A stretch of 64,000 bases of DNA from positions 3,945,501 to 4,009,500 of the forward strand of contig NZ_FSRB01000001.1 of assembly GCF_900129635.1 (NCBI RefSeq), in the 5' to 3' direction. Below, piece after piece: positions 27,952 through 37,560 of this stretch. The translations under genes and the position numbers were made by a program. The notes beneath the pieces were generated by a model that was not told the origin of the DNA, ran no database searches, and saw only the letters and a list, made by a program, of their open reading frames with translations. Source of the DNA: Singulisphaera sp. GP187. Lineage in GTDB: Bacteria > Planctomycetota > Planctomycetia > Isosphaerales > Isosphaeraceae. Position 1 is the first letter of the stretch; every line of letters starts with the position of its first letter.

Positions 27952-30078
27952 ATGTCGATCCCAGCCGTATCCTCCCGACCCGAGTCGAGCAAACGCCGCG
28001 GCTGGCTCGAGCCCTCGCAGCGGATCCTGCTCGCGCTCTTGGCGCTGGAGATCGTCGTCTTCTCCGCGATCGGCACCAACTTCCTCACGCGTGATAACGC
28101 GTTCGAGGTCCTTCGCCTGAGCGTCGAGATTGGCCTGCTGTCGATCGCCTTGACTCCGGTGATCGTCAGCGGCGGCATCGACCTGTCCGTCGGTTCGCTG
28201 ATGGGCCTGTCGGCCGTCCTGTTCGGGACGTTCTGGCGCGACATGGGCCTGCCGATTGCCCTGGCCGCGGCTCTGACGCTCGGCATCGGCGCGATCGCGG
28301 GGAGCCTCAACGGCCTTTTCATCACACGTTTGCGCATCCCTCCCTTGATCGTGACGCTCGGCTCGTTCTCGCTCTTTCGAGGACTTGCCGAGGGCCTGAC
28401 CGGCGGGGTGGACAACTTCACCAACTTCCCGTCGCGGTTCCTCTTTCTGGGCCAAGGTTATCTCTTCGGCGTCGTCCCGGCGCAGCTGCCCCTGTTCGCC
28501 CTGGTCGCCCTCGCCTTCTGGGTCCTGCTCCACCGCTCGACGATCGGCCGGGGCCTGGTCGCCGTCGGCTTCGCTCCCGACGCTGCGCGCTACGCCGGCC
28601 TGCCGGTCAATCGGCTCGTCGGTTTCGTCTACTTGCTCGCGGGCCTGGTCTCGAGTCTCGCGGCGATCATTTACGTCGCCCACCTCGGCCAGGCGAAGGC
28701 CGACGCCGGCACCGGCTACGAGTTGCTCGCGATCACGGCGGTGGTCCTGGGAGGCACGTCGATCTTCGGGGGCCGGGGGACGATTCTCGGAACGCTCCTC
28801 GGCCTGTTCGCGATTTCCGTCTTACAGAACGGGCTCAGGCTGGCGGACTTGCCGGCCGAGCTGGCCGGCGTCCTCACGGGCGCGCTCCTCCTCGTCGCGA
28901 TCGGACTCGATCGCCGCCCCACGCGCACCCCGGCCGCCGCACTTGATCGGTCGGCGTCCCCCACTCCCGATGATGAGGTCCTCAACGTGAAGAATGTGCA
29001 AGTGGCCCTGATCTGCGCGGTGATCCTCGCGGGGGCCGTGATCGTGGCGGCCAGCAATGTCTATCTGGTCCGTTCGCTGAAAGAGGACATCGCCAGCCGA
29101 GGCCCGGCCGCGCTGGCCCCCGGCGCCGGCGTGGTTGCCGTTGCCAAACCGGGAACCCATCCCACCGAGGCCCGGCAGATCGTGGTGGCGATGATGCCCA
29201 AGAGCAAGGGCAACGCCTATTTCATCGCCTGCCGGAAGGGGGCCGAGGACGCGGCCAAGGAGCTGGGCGTCAAGCTGATCTGGGACGGCCCGACCGACCC
29301 CGACCCCGCCAAGCAGAATGAGGTCATCGACACCTGGATCACCCGGGGCGTGGACGTCATCGCGGTGGCCGTCGAGAATCGACAAGGAATCTCGTCCGTG
29401 CTTCGCAAGGCCCGCGAACGTGGAATCAAGGTCATCACCTGGGATGCCGACGCCGAGCCCGACGCCCGCGACTTCTTCGTGAATCAGGCCACCCCCGAGG
29501 GGATCGGCCAGACCCTGATGGACAACGCCGCGCGCATTCTCGGCAACAAGGGACAGTTCGCGATCATCACCGCCTCGCTCACCGCCGCGAACATGATCGA
29601 ATGGCAGAAGACCATCGAGGCCCGCCGCGCGGACAAGTACCCGAACATCAAGATGGCGGCGCTCCGCCCCTGCGACGACCTTCAAAAGAAGGCGTTCGAC
29701 GAGACCACCGCCGTCCTCAACGCCAATCCCGAAGTCTCGTTGTTCATGGCCATCTGCACCCCGGCCGTCCCAGGCGCAGCCGAGGCCGTGAAGCAGTCGG
29801 GCCGCAAGGACGTCAAGGTGATCGGCCTCGGCCTGCCCAACGACAACAAGCGGTATGTCCATGAGGGAATCACCGACTGCGTCGTGCTCTGGAACTCGAT
29901 GGACCTGGGCTACCTGGCCGTCCAGGCCTCGCATGACATCGTCGCCGGCACCCTGAAAGCAGGCGATACCTCAGTCAAATCCGGCCGACTCGGCTCGATC
30001 GAAATCAAGGGAGACAACATCCTGCTAGGCAAGCCATTCACGTTCACCAAAGAGAATATCGACGAATTCGACTTCTGA
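27952..30078 (+). CDS. Fusion: sugar ABC permease + RhaS-like substrate-binding domain
   Basis: 708 residues from ATG 27952 (GAGG nine bases upstream); a TTG at 27931 adds seven residues. Residues about 25-325 are a CUT2 permease: TPVIVSGGIDLSVGSLMGL, RYAGLPVNRLVGFVYLLAG, GGTSIFGGRGTILGTLLG. After a Pro-rich linker comes an extra membrane helix (VALICAVILAGAVIVAASNV), then a periplasmic-binding domain of the RhaS/RbsB type (about 415-708) with IVVAMMPKSKGNAYFIACRK, GVDVIAVAVEN and ITWDADAEPDARDFFVN. Binding proteins are normally separate lipoproteins or soluble; here it is tethered to the channel. The frame is continuous with no stop. Confidence 0.88.
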   Translation: MSIPAVSSRPESSKRRGWLEPSQRILLALLALEIVVFSAIGTNFLTRDNAFEVLRLSVEIGLLSIALTPVIVSGGIDLSVGSLMGLSAVLFGTFWRDMGLPIALAAALTLGIGAIAGSLNGLFITRLRIPPLIVTLGSFSLFRGLAEGLTGGVDNFTNFPSRFLFLGQGYLFGVVPAQLPLFALVALAFWVLLHRSTIGRGLVAVGFAPDAARYAGLPVNRLVGFVYLLAGLVSSLAAIIYVAHLGQAKADAGTGYELLAITAVVLGGTSIFGGRGTILGTLLGLFAISVLQNGLRLADLPAELAGVLTGALLLVAIGLDRRPTRTPAAALDRSASPTPDDEVLNVKNVQVALICAVILAGAVIVAASNVYLVRSLKEDIASRGPAALAPGAGVVAVAKPGTHPTEARQIVVAMMPKSKGNAYFIACRKGAEDAAKELGVKLIWDGPTDPDPAKQNEVIDTWITRGVDVIAVAVENRQGISSVLRKARERGIKVITWDADAEPDARDFFVNQATPEGIGQTLMDNAARILGNKGQFAIITASLTAANMIEWQKTIEARRADKYPNIKMAALRPCDDLQKKAFDETTAVLNANPEVSLFMAICTPAVPGAAEAVKQSGRKDVKVIGLGLPNDNKRYVHEGITDCVVLWNSMDLGYLAVQASHDIVAGTLKAGDTSVKSGRLGSIEIKGDNILLGKPFTFTKENIDEFDF

Positions 30079-30130
30079 TCACATGACTTCCAGATTATTC
30101 CACGCAAACGATCGACGCCAGCCCAAAGAA

Positions 30131-30173
30131 ACGACCGTCAAGTTCGGCCCAGTTCAAGGCACTTGACGGTCGT
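30131..30173. terminator. Bidirectional terminator-like hairpin
   Basis: ACGACCGTCAAGT (30131-30143) and ACTTGACGGTCGT (30161-30173) form a 13-bp perfect stem. It lies exactly between the convergent stops of the transporter fusion (30078) and the SDR gene (30199). There is no long T-run. Confidence 0.6.
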
Positions 30174-30198
30174 CCCACAGACCAACACAACCCGTCGA

Positions 30199-30969
30199 CT
30201 ACATGATCGAGGAATAACCGCCATCGACGGGCACCGCGGCTCCCGTGACGAAGTCGCTGGCCGCGCTCGAGAGCCAGACGGCGGTGCCGGCGATGTCTCG
30301 AGGCTCCGCCCAGCGCCCGGCCGGCACCCGCGCCAGCACGCGTTCATTCAGGCCGGGCACTTCGACCCGTGCCTTGTCCGTCATGTCGGTCACGAACCAG
30401 CCGGGGAGGATCGCGTTGACCTGGATATTGTCAGGCGCCCAGGCCAAAGCACAGCTCTTGGTCAGTTGAACGATCCCCGCCTTGCTCGCCGCATAGGCGG
30501 GGGCGTAGCTGGCTCCGAAAATCGAAGCCATGCTGCCGATGTTGACCACCTTACCGCCGCCCGCTTCCTTCAACGAGGGATAAACCTCCTTCGACATCAG
30601 GAATGCACTCGTTAAATTGACATTCATGACGGTGTTCCACTCGTCGAGGCTCATCAAGTGAGGAGGCTTGCGGATCGTCGTGCCGGCATTATTGAACAGG
30701 ATGTCGATACGACCGAACCGCGCGACCACCGCGGCGACGGCCGAGGCCACCGGCTCGGGCTGCGCGACGTCGGCCGTGAGCGCCAACACTTCGACTCCCG
30801 TCGCCTCGGCCAGGTCCCGCGCGGCCGCTTCGGTTTTCTCAAGATTTCGGGCGACGATCGCCAGCTTCGCGCCCGCCTGGGCCAGCCCTCGGGCGATCCC
30901 CAAGCCGAGCCCGCCGTTGCCGCCGGTCACGATCGCCACTTTTCCCGTGAGATCAAACGGATTCACCAC
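30199..30969 (-). CDS. SDR-family oxidoreductase (gluconate-5-/2-deoxygluconate dehydrogenase-like)
   Basis: 256 residues from a GTG at 30969 with GGGAG six bases upstream; no ATG fits, and the longer frame reads through intergenic sequence. Cofactor motif TGGNGGLGLGIA, NNAG, catalytic S in NIGSMASIFGA, and YAASKAG are all present. The start NPFDLTGKVAIVTGG resembles KduD/gluconate 5-dehydrogenase subgroups. It is cytoplasmic and NAD(P)-dependent. Position convergent with the rhamnose-type transporter suggests oxidation of a sugar acid or deoxy-sugar intermediate (inference). Confidence 0.88.
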   Translation of the reverse strand: MVNPFDLTGKVAIVTGGNGGLGLGIARGLAQAGAKLAIVARNLEKTEAAARDLAEATGVEVLALTADVAQPEPVASAVAAVVARFGRIDILFNNAGTTIRKPPHLMSLDEWNTVMNVNLTSAFLMSKEVYPSLKEAGGGKVVNIGSMASIFGASYAPAYAASKAGIVQLTKSCALAWAPDNIQVNAILPGWFVTDMTDKARVEVPGLNERVLARVPAGRWAEPRDIAGTAVWLSSAASDFVTGAAVPVDGGYSSIM

Positions 30970-31213
30970 GATTTGCTCCCGCCCCAGCCGCTTGGGTGAC
31001 CGACTCTTCAAGTCACTGAACAGTGTTCGGCCCAGCCTATCGCGAGGCCAGGTGGCTCGCAACCTGGGGCCTTCGCGGAAACCGGGTGGGCCGGGCCCAC
31101 GCGACAAGACGAGTCGGTTCCTCCCGTACGGGCGCACCGTGGAACCGGGGTCACTTGTTCGCTAACCTACAAGGCTTGGGTCGATCCGCGACGTATCGCT
31201 TGAGGAGTTCTCC

Positions 31214-32791
31214 ATGATCCGCGTCTCCACGTTGAAACAGTCCGGCCTGCTCTGCTTGGGGCTGGCGGCCGCCCTGCTGGCAGGCGCCGGCCGGCCCGCG
31301 CGGGCCGATGTCAAACTGCCGGCCATCTTCGGCAGCCACATGGTCCTCCAGCAAGGTCAGAAGGACCGAGTCTGGGGCTGGGCCGACCCGGGCGAGGCCG
31401 TGACGGTCACCATCGCCAATCAGTCGAAGAGCACCAAGGCCGATCAGGATGGCAAGTGGCTGGTCACGCTCGACCCGATGATGGTCGGCGGGCCGCACAC
31501 ATTGGTCGTCAAGGGGAAGAATGCCGTCACGTTTGACGACGTGCTGATCGGCGAGGTCTGGCTCTGCTCGGGCCAGTCGAACATGCAGTGGGACGTCGCC
31601 TCGACCTACGACGCCGAGCTCGAGACCCGAACGGCGAACCGCCCCAAGATCCGGCTCATCACCGTGCCCCAGGTGGGCACCCAGGAGCCCCAGTCCGATT
31701 TCAACGGCAAATGGGAGGTCTGCAATCCCGAGACCGTCAAGTCGTTCTCGGCGGTCGGCTACTTCTTCGGCCGGCAGCTGCAGGAGACGCTCGGCGTGCC
31801 GATCGGCCTGATCGACGACTCCTGGGGCGGCTCGGCCTGCGAGGCCTGGGTCCGCAAGGACCTGCTCGCCGCCGACGAGGCGTACAAGCCGTTGCTCGAG
31901 CGCTGGGAGCAGCAGGAAAAGGGCCTACCGGAAGCCATGGTCAAATTCGAAAAGACCCTGGCGAGCTGGAAAGAGGCGGCGGAGAAGGCAAAGGCAGAAG
32001 GCAAGCCGGTCCCCCGTCAGCCGCAGAGCCCCGAAGAGGCGTTGCGCGGGAATCATCGCCCCGCCAACATCTACAACGGCGTGCTCAAGCCGACGATCGG
32101 CTACGGCCTCCGCGGCGTCATCTGGTATCAAGGGGAGTCGAACGCCCCCCGCGCCTACCAGTACCGCGCCCTCTTCCCCCTGATGATCAAGAGCTGGCGC
32201 GACGAATGGAAGATCGGCGACTTCCCGTTCTACTGGGTCCAGCTTGCCGACTTCCGGGCGGAGAAGCCCGAACCGGCCGAAAGCGACTGGGCCGAGCTGC
32301 GTGAAGCCCAGACCTTGACCATGAGCAAGCTGCCCAACACCGGCGAAGCCGTGATCATCGACATTGGTGAAAACAAGGACATCCACCCCCGCAACAAGCA
32401 AGACGTCGCCAAGCGACTCGCGCGCTGGGCCCTGGCGAAAGACTACGGGATCGACCTCGCCTATCAGAGCCCCACGTATAAGTCGATGGAGAAGGATGGC
32501 AACAAAATCACCTTGACCTTCGACCACGTCGGCAGCGGACTCGAAGCGTTCGACGTCCGCGACCCGATCGGCTTCGCAATCGCCGGTAGCGACCACAAGT
32601 TCGTCTGGGCCAAGGCGAAGATCGTCGGCAAGGACAAGGTCGAAGTCTGGGCCGACGAAGTCTCCGAACCGGTCGCGGTTCGCTACGCCTGGGCCGACAA
32701 CCCCGTCTGCAACCTCTTCAGTCACGAGCGCCTGCCCGCCACCCCATTCCGGACCGATGACTGGCCCGGCCTCACGGTCGACGCCAAGTAA
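31214..32791 (+). CDS. Sialate O-acetylesterase-family SGNH hydrolase
   Basis: 525 residues with a signal peptide ending near GRPARADV. Domain order is typical: beta-sandwich start ([20 protein letters not shown]), SGNH block I with nucleophile Ser in [34 protein letters not shown] (block with Gly/Asn), and a C-terminal DxxH-type region near [18 protein letters not shown]. The family removes O-acetyl groups from sialic acids or other glycans outside the cytoplasm. Length matches planctomycete and Bacteroidetes homologues. It is probably separately transcribed. Confidence 0.9.
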   Translation: MIRVSTLKQSGLLCLGLAAALLAGAGRPARADVKLPAIFGSHMVLQQGQKDRVWGWADPGEAVTVTIANQSKSTKADQDGKWLVTLDPMMVGGPHTLVVKGKNAVTFDDVLIGEVWLCSGQSNMQWDVASTYDAELETRTANRPKIRLITVPQVGTQEPQSDFNGKWEVCNPETVKSFSAVGYFFGRQLQETLGVPIGLIDDSWGGSACEAWVRKDLLAADEAYKPLLERWEQQEKGLPEAMVKFEKTLASWKEAAEKAKAEGKPVPRQPQSPEEALRGNHRPANIYNGVLKPTIGYGLRGVIWYQGESNAPRAYQYRALFPLMIKSWRDEWKIGDFPFYWVQLADFRAEKPEPAESDWAELREAQTLTMSKLPNTGEAVIIDIGENKDIHPRNKQDVAKRLARWALAKDYGIDLAYQSPTYKSMEKDGNKITLTFDHVGSGLEAFDVRDPIGFAIAGSDHKFVWAKAKIVGKDKVEVWADEVSEPVAVRYAWADNPVCNLFSHERLPATPFRTDDWPGLTVDAK

Positions 32792-32856
32792 TCAAACGAC
32801 TGTTCCCGTTCCCGGCCCGGCTCCGATCAAGCGATCGGGGCCGGGACAAGGCGGCA

Positions 32857-32998
32857 GGGTGGCCCGGACAACTTGTTGTCTGGGTGGCGCAGCCACAAGA
32901 GGTCCTCGAGAAGACCCAGTCATCGAGCGAACAGCCTGAGCGTGCGGAACGCCTCTTGTCGCTGCGCGACCACGGACAACAAGTTGTCCGGGCCACCC
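32857..32998. repeat. 142-bp long imperfect inverted repeat (MITE-like)
   Basis: Outer arms GGTGGCCCGGACAACTTGTT (from 32858) and AACAAGTTGTCCGGGCCACC (to 32997) are perfectly complementary. Inner arms GCGCAGCCACAAGAGG and CCTCTTGTCGCTGCGC are partly complementary. It sits between the convergent esterase and S9 peptidase genes, has no ORF and may also terminate transcription. Confidence 0.8.
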
Positions 32999-33019
32999 AA
33001 AATCAGTCGACGTGAGGAG

Positions 33020-36000
33020 TCAATCGGCTTTCTCACCAGCGGCATCCAGGAATCGCCAGGTCGTCGCGTCGTCACGCTTGAGCTCTTGCCCGGTCAGGCT
33101 GGCGCGAATCATCTCGATCGGGATCGCATTCTCGCGGAGGACCGCGTCATGGAAGGCGCGTTCGGTCATCTTCTTGGAATCGACGAGTTCCCGATGGAGG
33201 GCGCGGAGCTGGAATCCGCCGAGCATGTAGGCACTTTGATAAAGCGGGTCATAACTGCCGCCGAACGACCGGCGCACCTCGGCGGTCGCGTTATCGACCT
33301 CGTGTCCCACGCGATTGACCAGCAGGTCAATACATTCTTGAGGCGTCTTCTTGCCGAGGTGAAAGTCGAGCGAGAAGATAATCCGAGCGCAACGGTGCAT
33401 CCGCCAGAAGAGCATGCCCACGCGATCCTCGGGTGACTTGGCAAACTTCATGTCCCAGAGCAAGATCTCCCAGTGGAGCGGCCAACCCTCGACCAAGAAG
33501 GGCGACCGGAACAGCTCGCGGTAGGGCCGGTGCCGCGCGGCCATGAAGCCCTGGAGGTGGTGGCCCGGAATGACTTCGTGGTGAACCGTGGCGCGGGCGA
33601 AGTGCTTGTTGTTGCCACGCATGCTCATCAACTTCTGCTCGTGCGACATCCCACTGGTCGGGTAGGAGACGCTGACGATTTCCCCACCGGTGAAAAATGG
33701 GGTCATGAGCTGGCGACGAGGTGACATCATCTCGATCCGCCACGACTCGCGCGCCAGTTGCGGGATCGTCACCAGGTCGTGGTCGTCGAGAAAGCGAATC
33801 GATTCCTGGGCAAGGTCCCGGATCAAGGTCGGCTGCTTTCCCGGCTCGACATGCAGCGACTTGACCCGCTCGAGCGCCTGCTTCCAATCGTCACCGCACC
33901 CCATCTCCCGCGCGGCCCGCTTCATCTCGGCTTCGCACCAGGCGAATTCTTTCTCGGCCTGCGCCACCAATTCTTCCGGACTGTACGGGACCATCGCATG
34001 GGCAAGCTCGACCAGGAGGGCCTCACGACCGATTGGATCACCGACAATCGTTGACTCGTCCCCCGGCTTGAGGCCCGCCCCTTTCTCACGCACCATCGCC
34101 GCGTACTCGCCGAGGGCTTTCTCGACGGCCTTGTACGGTTCGGCCACCCACCAGGTGAAGAGCGGATCATACCCCTCATGGAACGCGTACCAGCCGCGCA
34201 ACGTCGAGCTTAACTCATGGACGGCGCGAACGGCCCGGTTGGCGAGCACCTTGGTGGCATGACGACTCTTCTCGTCCGACTTCTTCTCCGAGGTCAGCTT
34301 CGCCTCGACCGTCTTACCCGTTTCCTTGATCTGACGGAGGAGCTGATCGAGCTGGTTGGCGGTCTGCTCCGGCTCGGCCCATTCCATGCGCCTTCGCGCT
34401 TCTTCGAGCGCGGTGATCGTTCCGGCGAACGGCACGTAGGGAGCAACCTCTTTCGTCTCCTTCTCCGCGACGTCGAGCTGCCGCCCTTCATAAACCAGGT
34501 GATTCTTCAAGAGCAGGTAATCAATCCGCCCGCCTTGGTCGAGCCCGGCGAAGTCGAATGAGCCAAGCGTGTCGAGCCAGTCGTTCGTGAGCCGCCTGAC
34601 CCGCTCGACCTGGGCGGGCGAGCTGGACGGCGGAAACGAACGGTTGAGGCTGGAGCGATCGGCCGCGTACTGCTCGATCGCCTCGCGCATTCCCGTGGCG
34701 AGGGGGACGACTGACACGCGAGGGGTCGACTCCTCGACGGGCTTGAGCGCGACCGTGGCGACGGCGCGATCGGCCGGCGGCCGCGTCGAGTCGTCCGCCG
34801 GCTCGCCCCCGTTGTTTCGGTCGGGGGGTTCCACCTTGAGCAGGTGCCGCACGAAGAAATCCCGTTTGCGACGCTCGCCATAGGGACTGCCCCCCGCGCC
34901 ATGCCCCGCGCCCGGGAAGACCACGAAATCAAAGTCCTTCTTGGCCTGGATCAGGGCATTGACCACCTGCATCGTCGAGGCCGGATCGACGTTGCGGTCG
35001 AGCTCGCCCACAAACAGGAGAAGCTTACCCCGGAGCTTGTGCGCGTTGGTCACATTGGACTGATCGGCGTACTGAGCGCCGATCGGCCACCCCATCCACG
35101 CTTCGTTCCACCAGATCTTATCCATTCGATTGTCGTGACAGCCGCAATCGGCGACCGCCACCTTGTAGAACTCAGGATGGAACAGGAGCGCTCCCATCGC
35201 GTTCTGGCCGCCGGCCGATCCGCCGTAGATCCCGACCCGCGACAGGTCGAGCGCCGGATCCTTCGCGGCGGCCGCCTTCATCCAGAGGATCCGGTCGGGG
35301 AACCCGGCATCCCCCAGGTTCTTCCAGCAGACGTCGTGAAACGCCTTCGATCGCCAATTCGTGCCCATGCCGTCAACCTGGACCACGATGAACCCGAGCT
35401 CCGCAAGCGACTGCGTCCGATGCAAAGGCGCGAACTCCTTGGGGACGAACGCCCCTTGCGGCCCCGCATAGATCTGCTCGATGACCGGATAAGTGCGTCT
35501 GGGGTCGAAATTCGAGGGCCGGAAGATCACGCCGTGGATCTCGGTCTTGCCGTCACGCCCTTTGGCGGCGAACCGCTCGGGGATCCGCCAACCGGTTTCG
35601 AGCAAAGCCGACCAATCCCCCTTCTCCAACTCCAGGACGAGCTTGCCGTCCTTCGCGGAACGAAGCTCGATCACCGGGGGAAGATCCACACGCGACCAGG
35701 TGTCGACCAACCACTTGCGATCCGGCGAGAAATTGACTTGATGCGTGCCGTCTCCTTCCGTGAGCCTGACCAGGCCACTGCCATCAAGGTTCACTCGCGC
35801 GTGGTGGACGAAATAGGGGTCTTGTTTGGCGTGGATCCCCCCCGCGCGGAACCAGAGCTCCCGCGCTTCCTCGTCAACCCGGTCGACCCCCAGAACAACC
35901 CACTCTCCCTTGGTGACCTGGTTCTTGACCTGGCCTGTCAGCGCATCAAAAAGATAGAGATGATTCCAACCGTCTCGCTCCGACATCCAGAGAACTTCAT

Positions 36001-37102
36001 TCGTCTCATCAAGATAGCGCAGGAACATTTTCTGGGAATAGTCGATGAACGTCTCATTCTGCTCATCGATAATCGCCCTGGCCACGCCGGTCTCAGGGTC
36101 GACGGAGACCAGGCGGAGGACCTGATGCCCGCGCTGGTTGTAGAGGAACGTGAAGCGTGACGAGTCCCGAGACCAGTGAAAATCACCCAGGCTCCAGGGG
36201 TTCTTGAACAGGTCGTCCCCGATCGGAATCTCTTTGTGCGCGGCGACGTCGAACAGGTGAGGCCGCGAGACCGAGGGGGTGTCTCCCGGCTTGAGGTAAT
36301 CGAATGCGTGCAGCTTGGGCTGCAACTGGTCTTTGGGAGACGACTCGATGAGGTGGACGGTTCGCTCGTCTCCCTTCGAGCGCCGGAGTGCAACCAGCCG
36401 CTTGGAGTCGGGCGACCAGAACACGCCCTCTTCATATTTGGTCTCGTCGGTTCCTCCCTCGCTCAGCGAGAACTCTTCTCCCGTGGCCTTATCCTTGAGC
36501 CGCAGGTCATGCCCCTTTAACTCGACTCGCCACTTGCCGTCCGGCGAGTCCTGGCCCCGCGGCGATCGTGCCCCACGTCGCCCCCCGCCCTCCCCTGGTC
36601 CTGCCCCTGGACGCCGATTGGCCCTGCGATCGGGCTCGGGCGAAGGGCTGAGAGGCTCGGTCGGCTCGAGCCGATCCGCAACGAGATCATAGCGCCAGGC
36701 CTTGCCGTCGACCTCGAACGCGATCGATCCCGGTTGGGGAAACGTGATCCGATCGAACGGGAGATGGGTCGACTTTCGCGGCGTTCCGGTCACACGTGTG
36801 AGCGTATCGGCCAGCTTGGTGTGATCAAACGCAGGAAGGCGGGTGCCCTCGACCGCGTCGACGACGATGAACTCACGGGCCCCTTCCGCCAGCGTGTTGC
36901 GATACCAGAAGCGATTCCCCGCGTCGAACCAGGTTGGTTCGACACGGCTCTTAAACACCTTGTCACGCGTCCGCTCGTGGAGGCCGTCCGCACGCGCGTA
37001 GTCGGCCTGGGTTCCCTGGCCATAAGCCGGTCCCGGCAACGCGGCAACCACCACCGTCGCGACGACAGCCCGTATCGTTCTTCCGAGGACGAACTGGCTC
37101 AT
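33020..37102 (-). CDS. Fusion: S9 prolyl-oligopeptidase/DPP4-like peptidase + DUF885 metallo-domain
   Basis: 1360 residues from ATG 37102 (AGGAG about ten bases upstream), with signal peptide LGRTIRAVVATVVVAALPGP. A DPP IV-type beta-propeller fills about 40-540. An S9 alpha/beta hydrolase follows, with nucleophile in GIYGGSAGGQN (Ser about 629), Asp in FVGELDRNVDP and His in FPGAGHGAGGS. A linker leads to a DUF885 domain (about 815-1340) with HEVIPGHHLQ (1175-1184), a zinc-type motif. DUF885 proteins are usually free-standing lipoproteins. The fusion puts a serine and a putative metallo-peptidase on one exported chain. The frame is uninterrupted. Confidence 0.88.
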   Translation of the reverse strand: MSQFVLGRTIRAVVATVVVAALPGPAYGQGTQADYARADGLHERTRDKVFKSRVEPTWFDAGNRFWYRNTLAEGAREFIVVDAVEGTRLPAFDHTKLADTLTRVTGTPRKSTHLPFDRITFPQPGSIAFEVDGKAWRYDLVADRLEPTEPLSPSPEPDRRANRRPGAGPGEGGGRRGARSPRGQDSPDGKWRVELKGHDLRLKDKATGEEFSLSEGGTDETKYEEGVFWSPDSKRLVALRRSKGDERTVHLIESSPKDQLQPKLHAFDYLKPGDTPSVSRPHLFDVAAHKEIPIGDDLFKNPWSLGDFHWSRDSSRFTFLYNQRGHQVLRLVSVDPETGVARAIIDEQNETFIDYSQKMFLRYLDETNEVLWMSERDGWNHLYLFDALTGQVKNQVTKGEWVVLGVDRVDEEARELWFRAGGIHAKQDPYFVHHARVNLDGSGLVRLTEGDGTHQVNFSPDRKWLVDTWSRVDLPPVIELRSAKDGKLVLELEKGDWSALLETGWRIPERFAAKGRDGKTEIHGVIFRPSNFDPRRTYPVIEQIYAGPQGAFVPKEFAPLHRTQSLAELGFIVVQVDGMGTNWRSKAFHDVCWKNLGDAGFPDRILWMKAAAAKDPALDLSRVGIYGGSAGGQNAMGALLFHPEFYKVAVADCGCHDNRMDKIWWNEAWMGWPIGAQYADQSNVTNAHKLRGKLLLFVGELDRNVDPASTMQVVNALIQAKKDFDFVVFPGAGHGAGGSPYGERRKRDFFVRHLLKVEPPDRNNGGEPADDSTRPPADRAVATVALKPVEESTPRVSVVPLATGMREAIEQYAADRSSLNRSFPPSSSPAQVERVRRLTNDWLDTLGSFDFAGLDQGGRIDYLLLKNHLVYEGRQLDVAEKETKEVAPYVPFAGTITALEEARRRMEWAEPEQTANQLDQLLRQIKETGKTVEAKLTSEKKSDEKSRHATKVLANRAVRAVHELSSTLRGWYAFHEGYDPLFTWWVAEPYKAVEKALGEYAAMVREKGAGLKPGDESTIVGDPIGREALLVELAHAMVPYSPEELVAQAEKEFAWCEAEMKRAAREMGCGDDWKQALERVKSLHVEPGKQPTLIRDLAQESIRFLDDHDLVTIPQLARESWRIEMMSPRRQLMTPFFTGGEIVSVSYPTSGMSHEQKLMSMRGNNKHFARATVHHEVIPGHHLQGFMAARHRPYRELFRSPFLVEGWPLHWEILLWDMKFAKSPEDRVGMLFWRMHRCARIIFSLDFHLGKKTPQECIDLLVNRVGHEVDNATAEVRRSFGGSYDPLYQSAYMLGGFQLRALHRELVDSKKMTERAFHDAVLRENAIPIEMIRASLTGQELKRDDATTWRFLDAAGEKAD

Positions 37103-37560
37103 TCTTCTGCACTCCTGTTCATCGAAGGTGTCGGGCAGATCATCCTCGAAGACTTGCGGTTTTCGCTCGCATTGCACACAAGCAAGAGAAAAGTGGGTAA
37201 CCACCCAAGAATCCCTCTGATTCCTTGAGTTGGCCGACAGCTGACCTCATCATTTCCGTGCGTCACCCACAAGTAAACCGCTCTAAAATAAGGCCTCAAC
37301 CCGCGGGGGACAACTCCCCGGGGATTCCCCAATGCCTGTTCGATCGATCGGCCGGCCGCTCGCTTGAACCGAGCCGCGCACGCAGCGCAGCGGACACGCG
37401 CTGAGGTTCCATGAGCCCGAGCGCAACCGGATCAAGGCCCCCCTGACCGGATTCCCCGCAGTGAGAAAATGACCCCGCCTCGACCTGACTTCCCCGGCTG
37501 GGGAAGGAGGGCGAGGCGGAATCGATTGGCCCGATCTGATCAGATCAAGTCAAATCAGGT
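37103..37560. other. Intergenic, 458 bp, with solo MITE end and hairpin
   Basis: Read on the minus strand from about 37276, TAGAGCGGTTTAC followed by TGACGCACGGAAA matches the MITE end at 13139; no partner end was found, so it is probably a remnant. At 37475-37519, CCGCCTCG...CTTCCCC/GGGGAAG...CGAGGCGG forms a nested hairpin just downstream of the oxidoreductase stop, possibly a terminator. GATCTGATCAGATC at 37533-37546 is palindromic. Confidence 0.55.

Noticed and set aside
34844..36160. 438-codon plus-strand ORF opposite the S9/DUF885 gene
   Set aside because: Antisense shadow; no recognisable domain or ribosome site.
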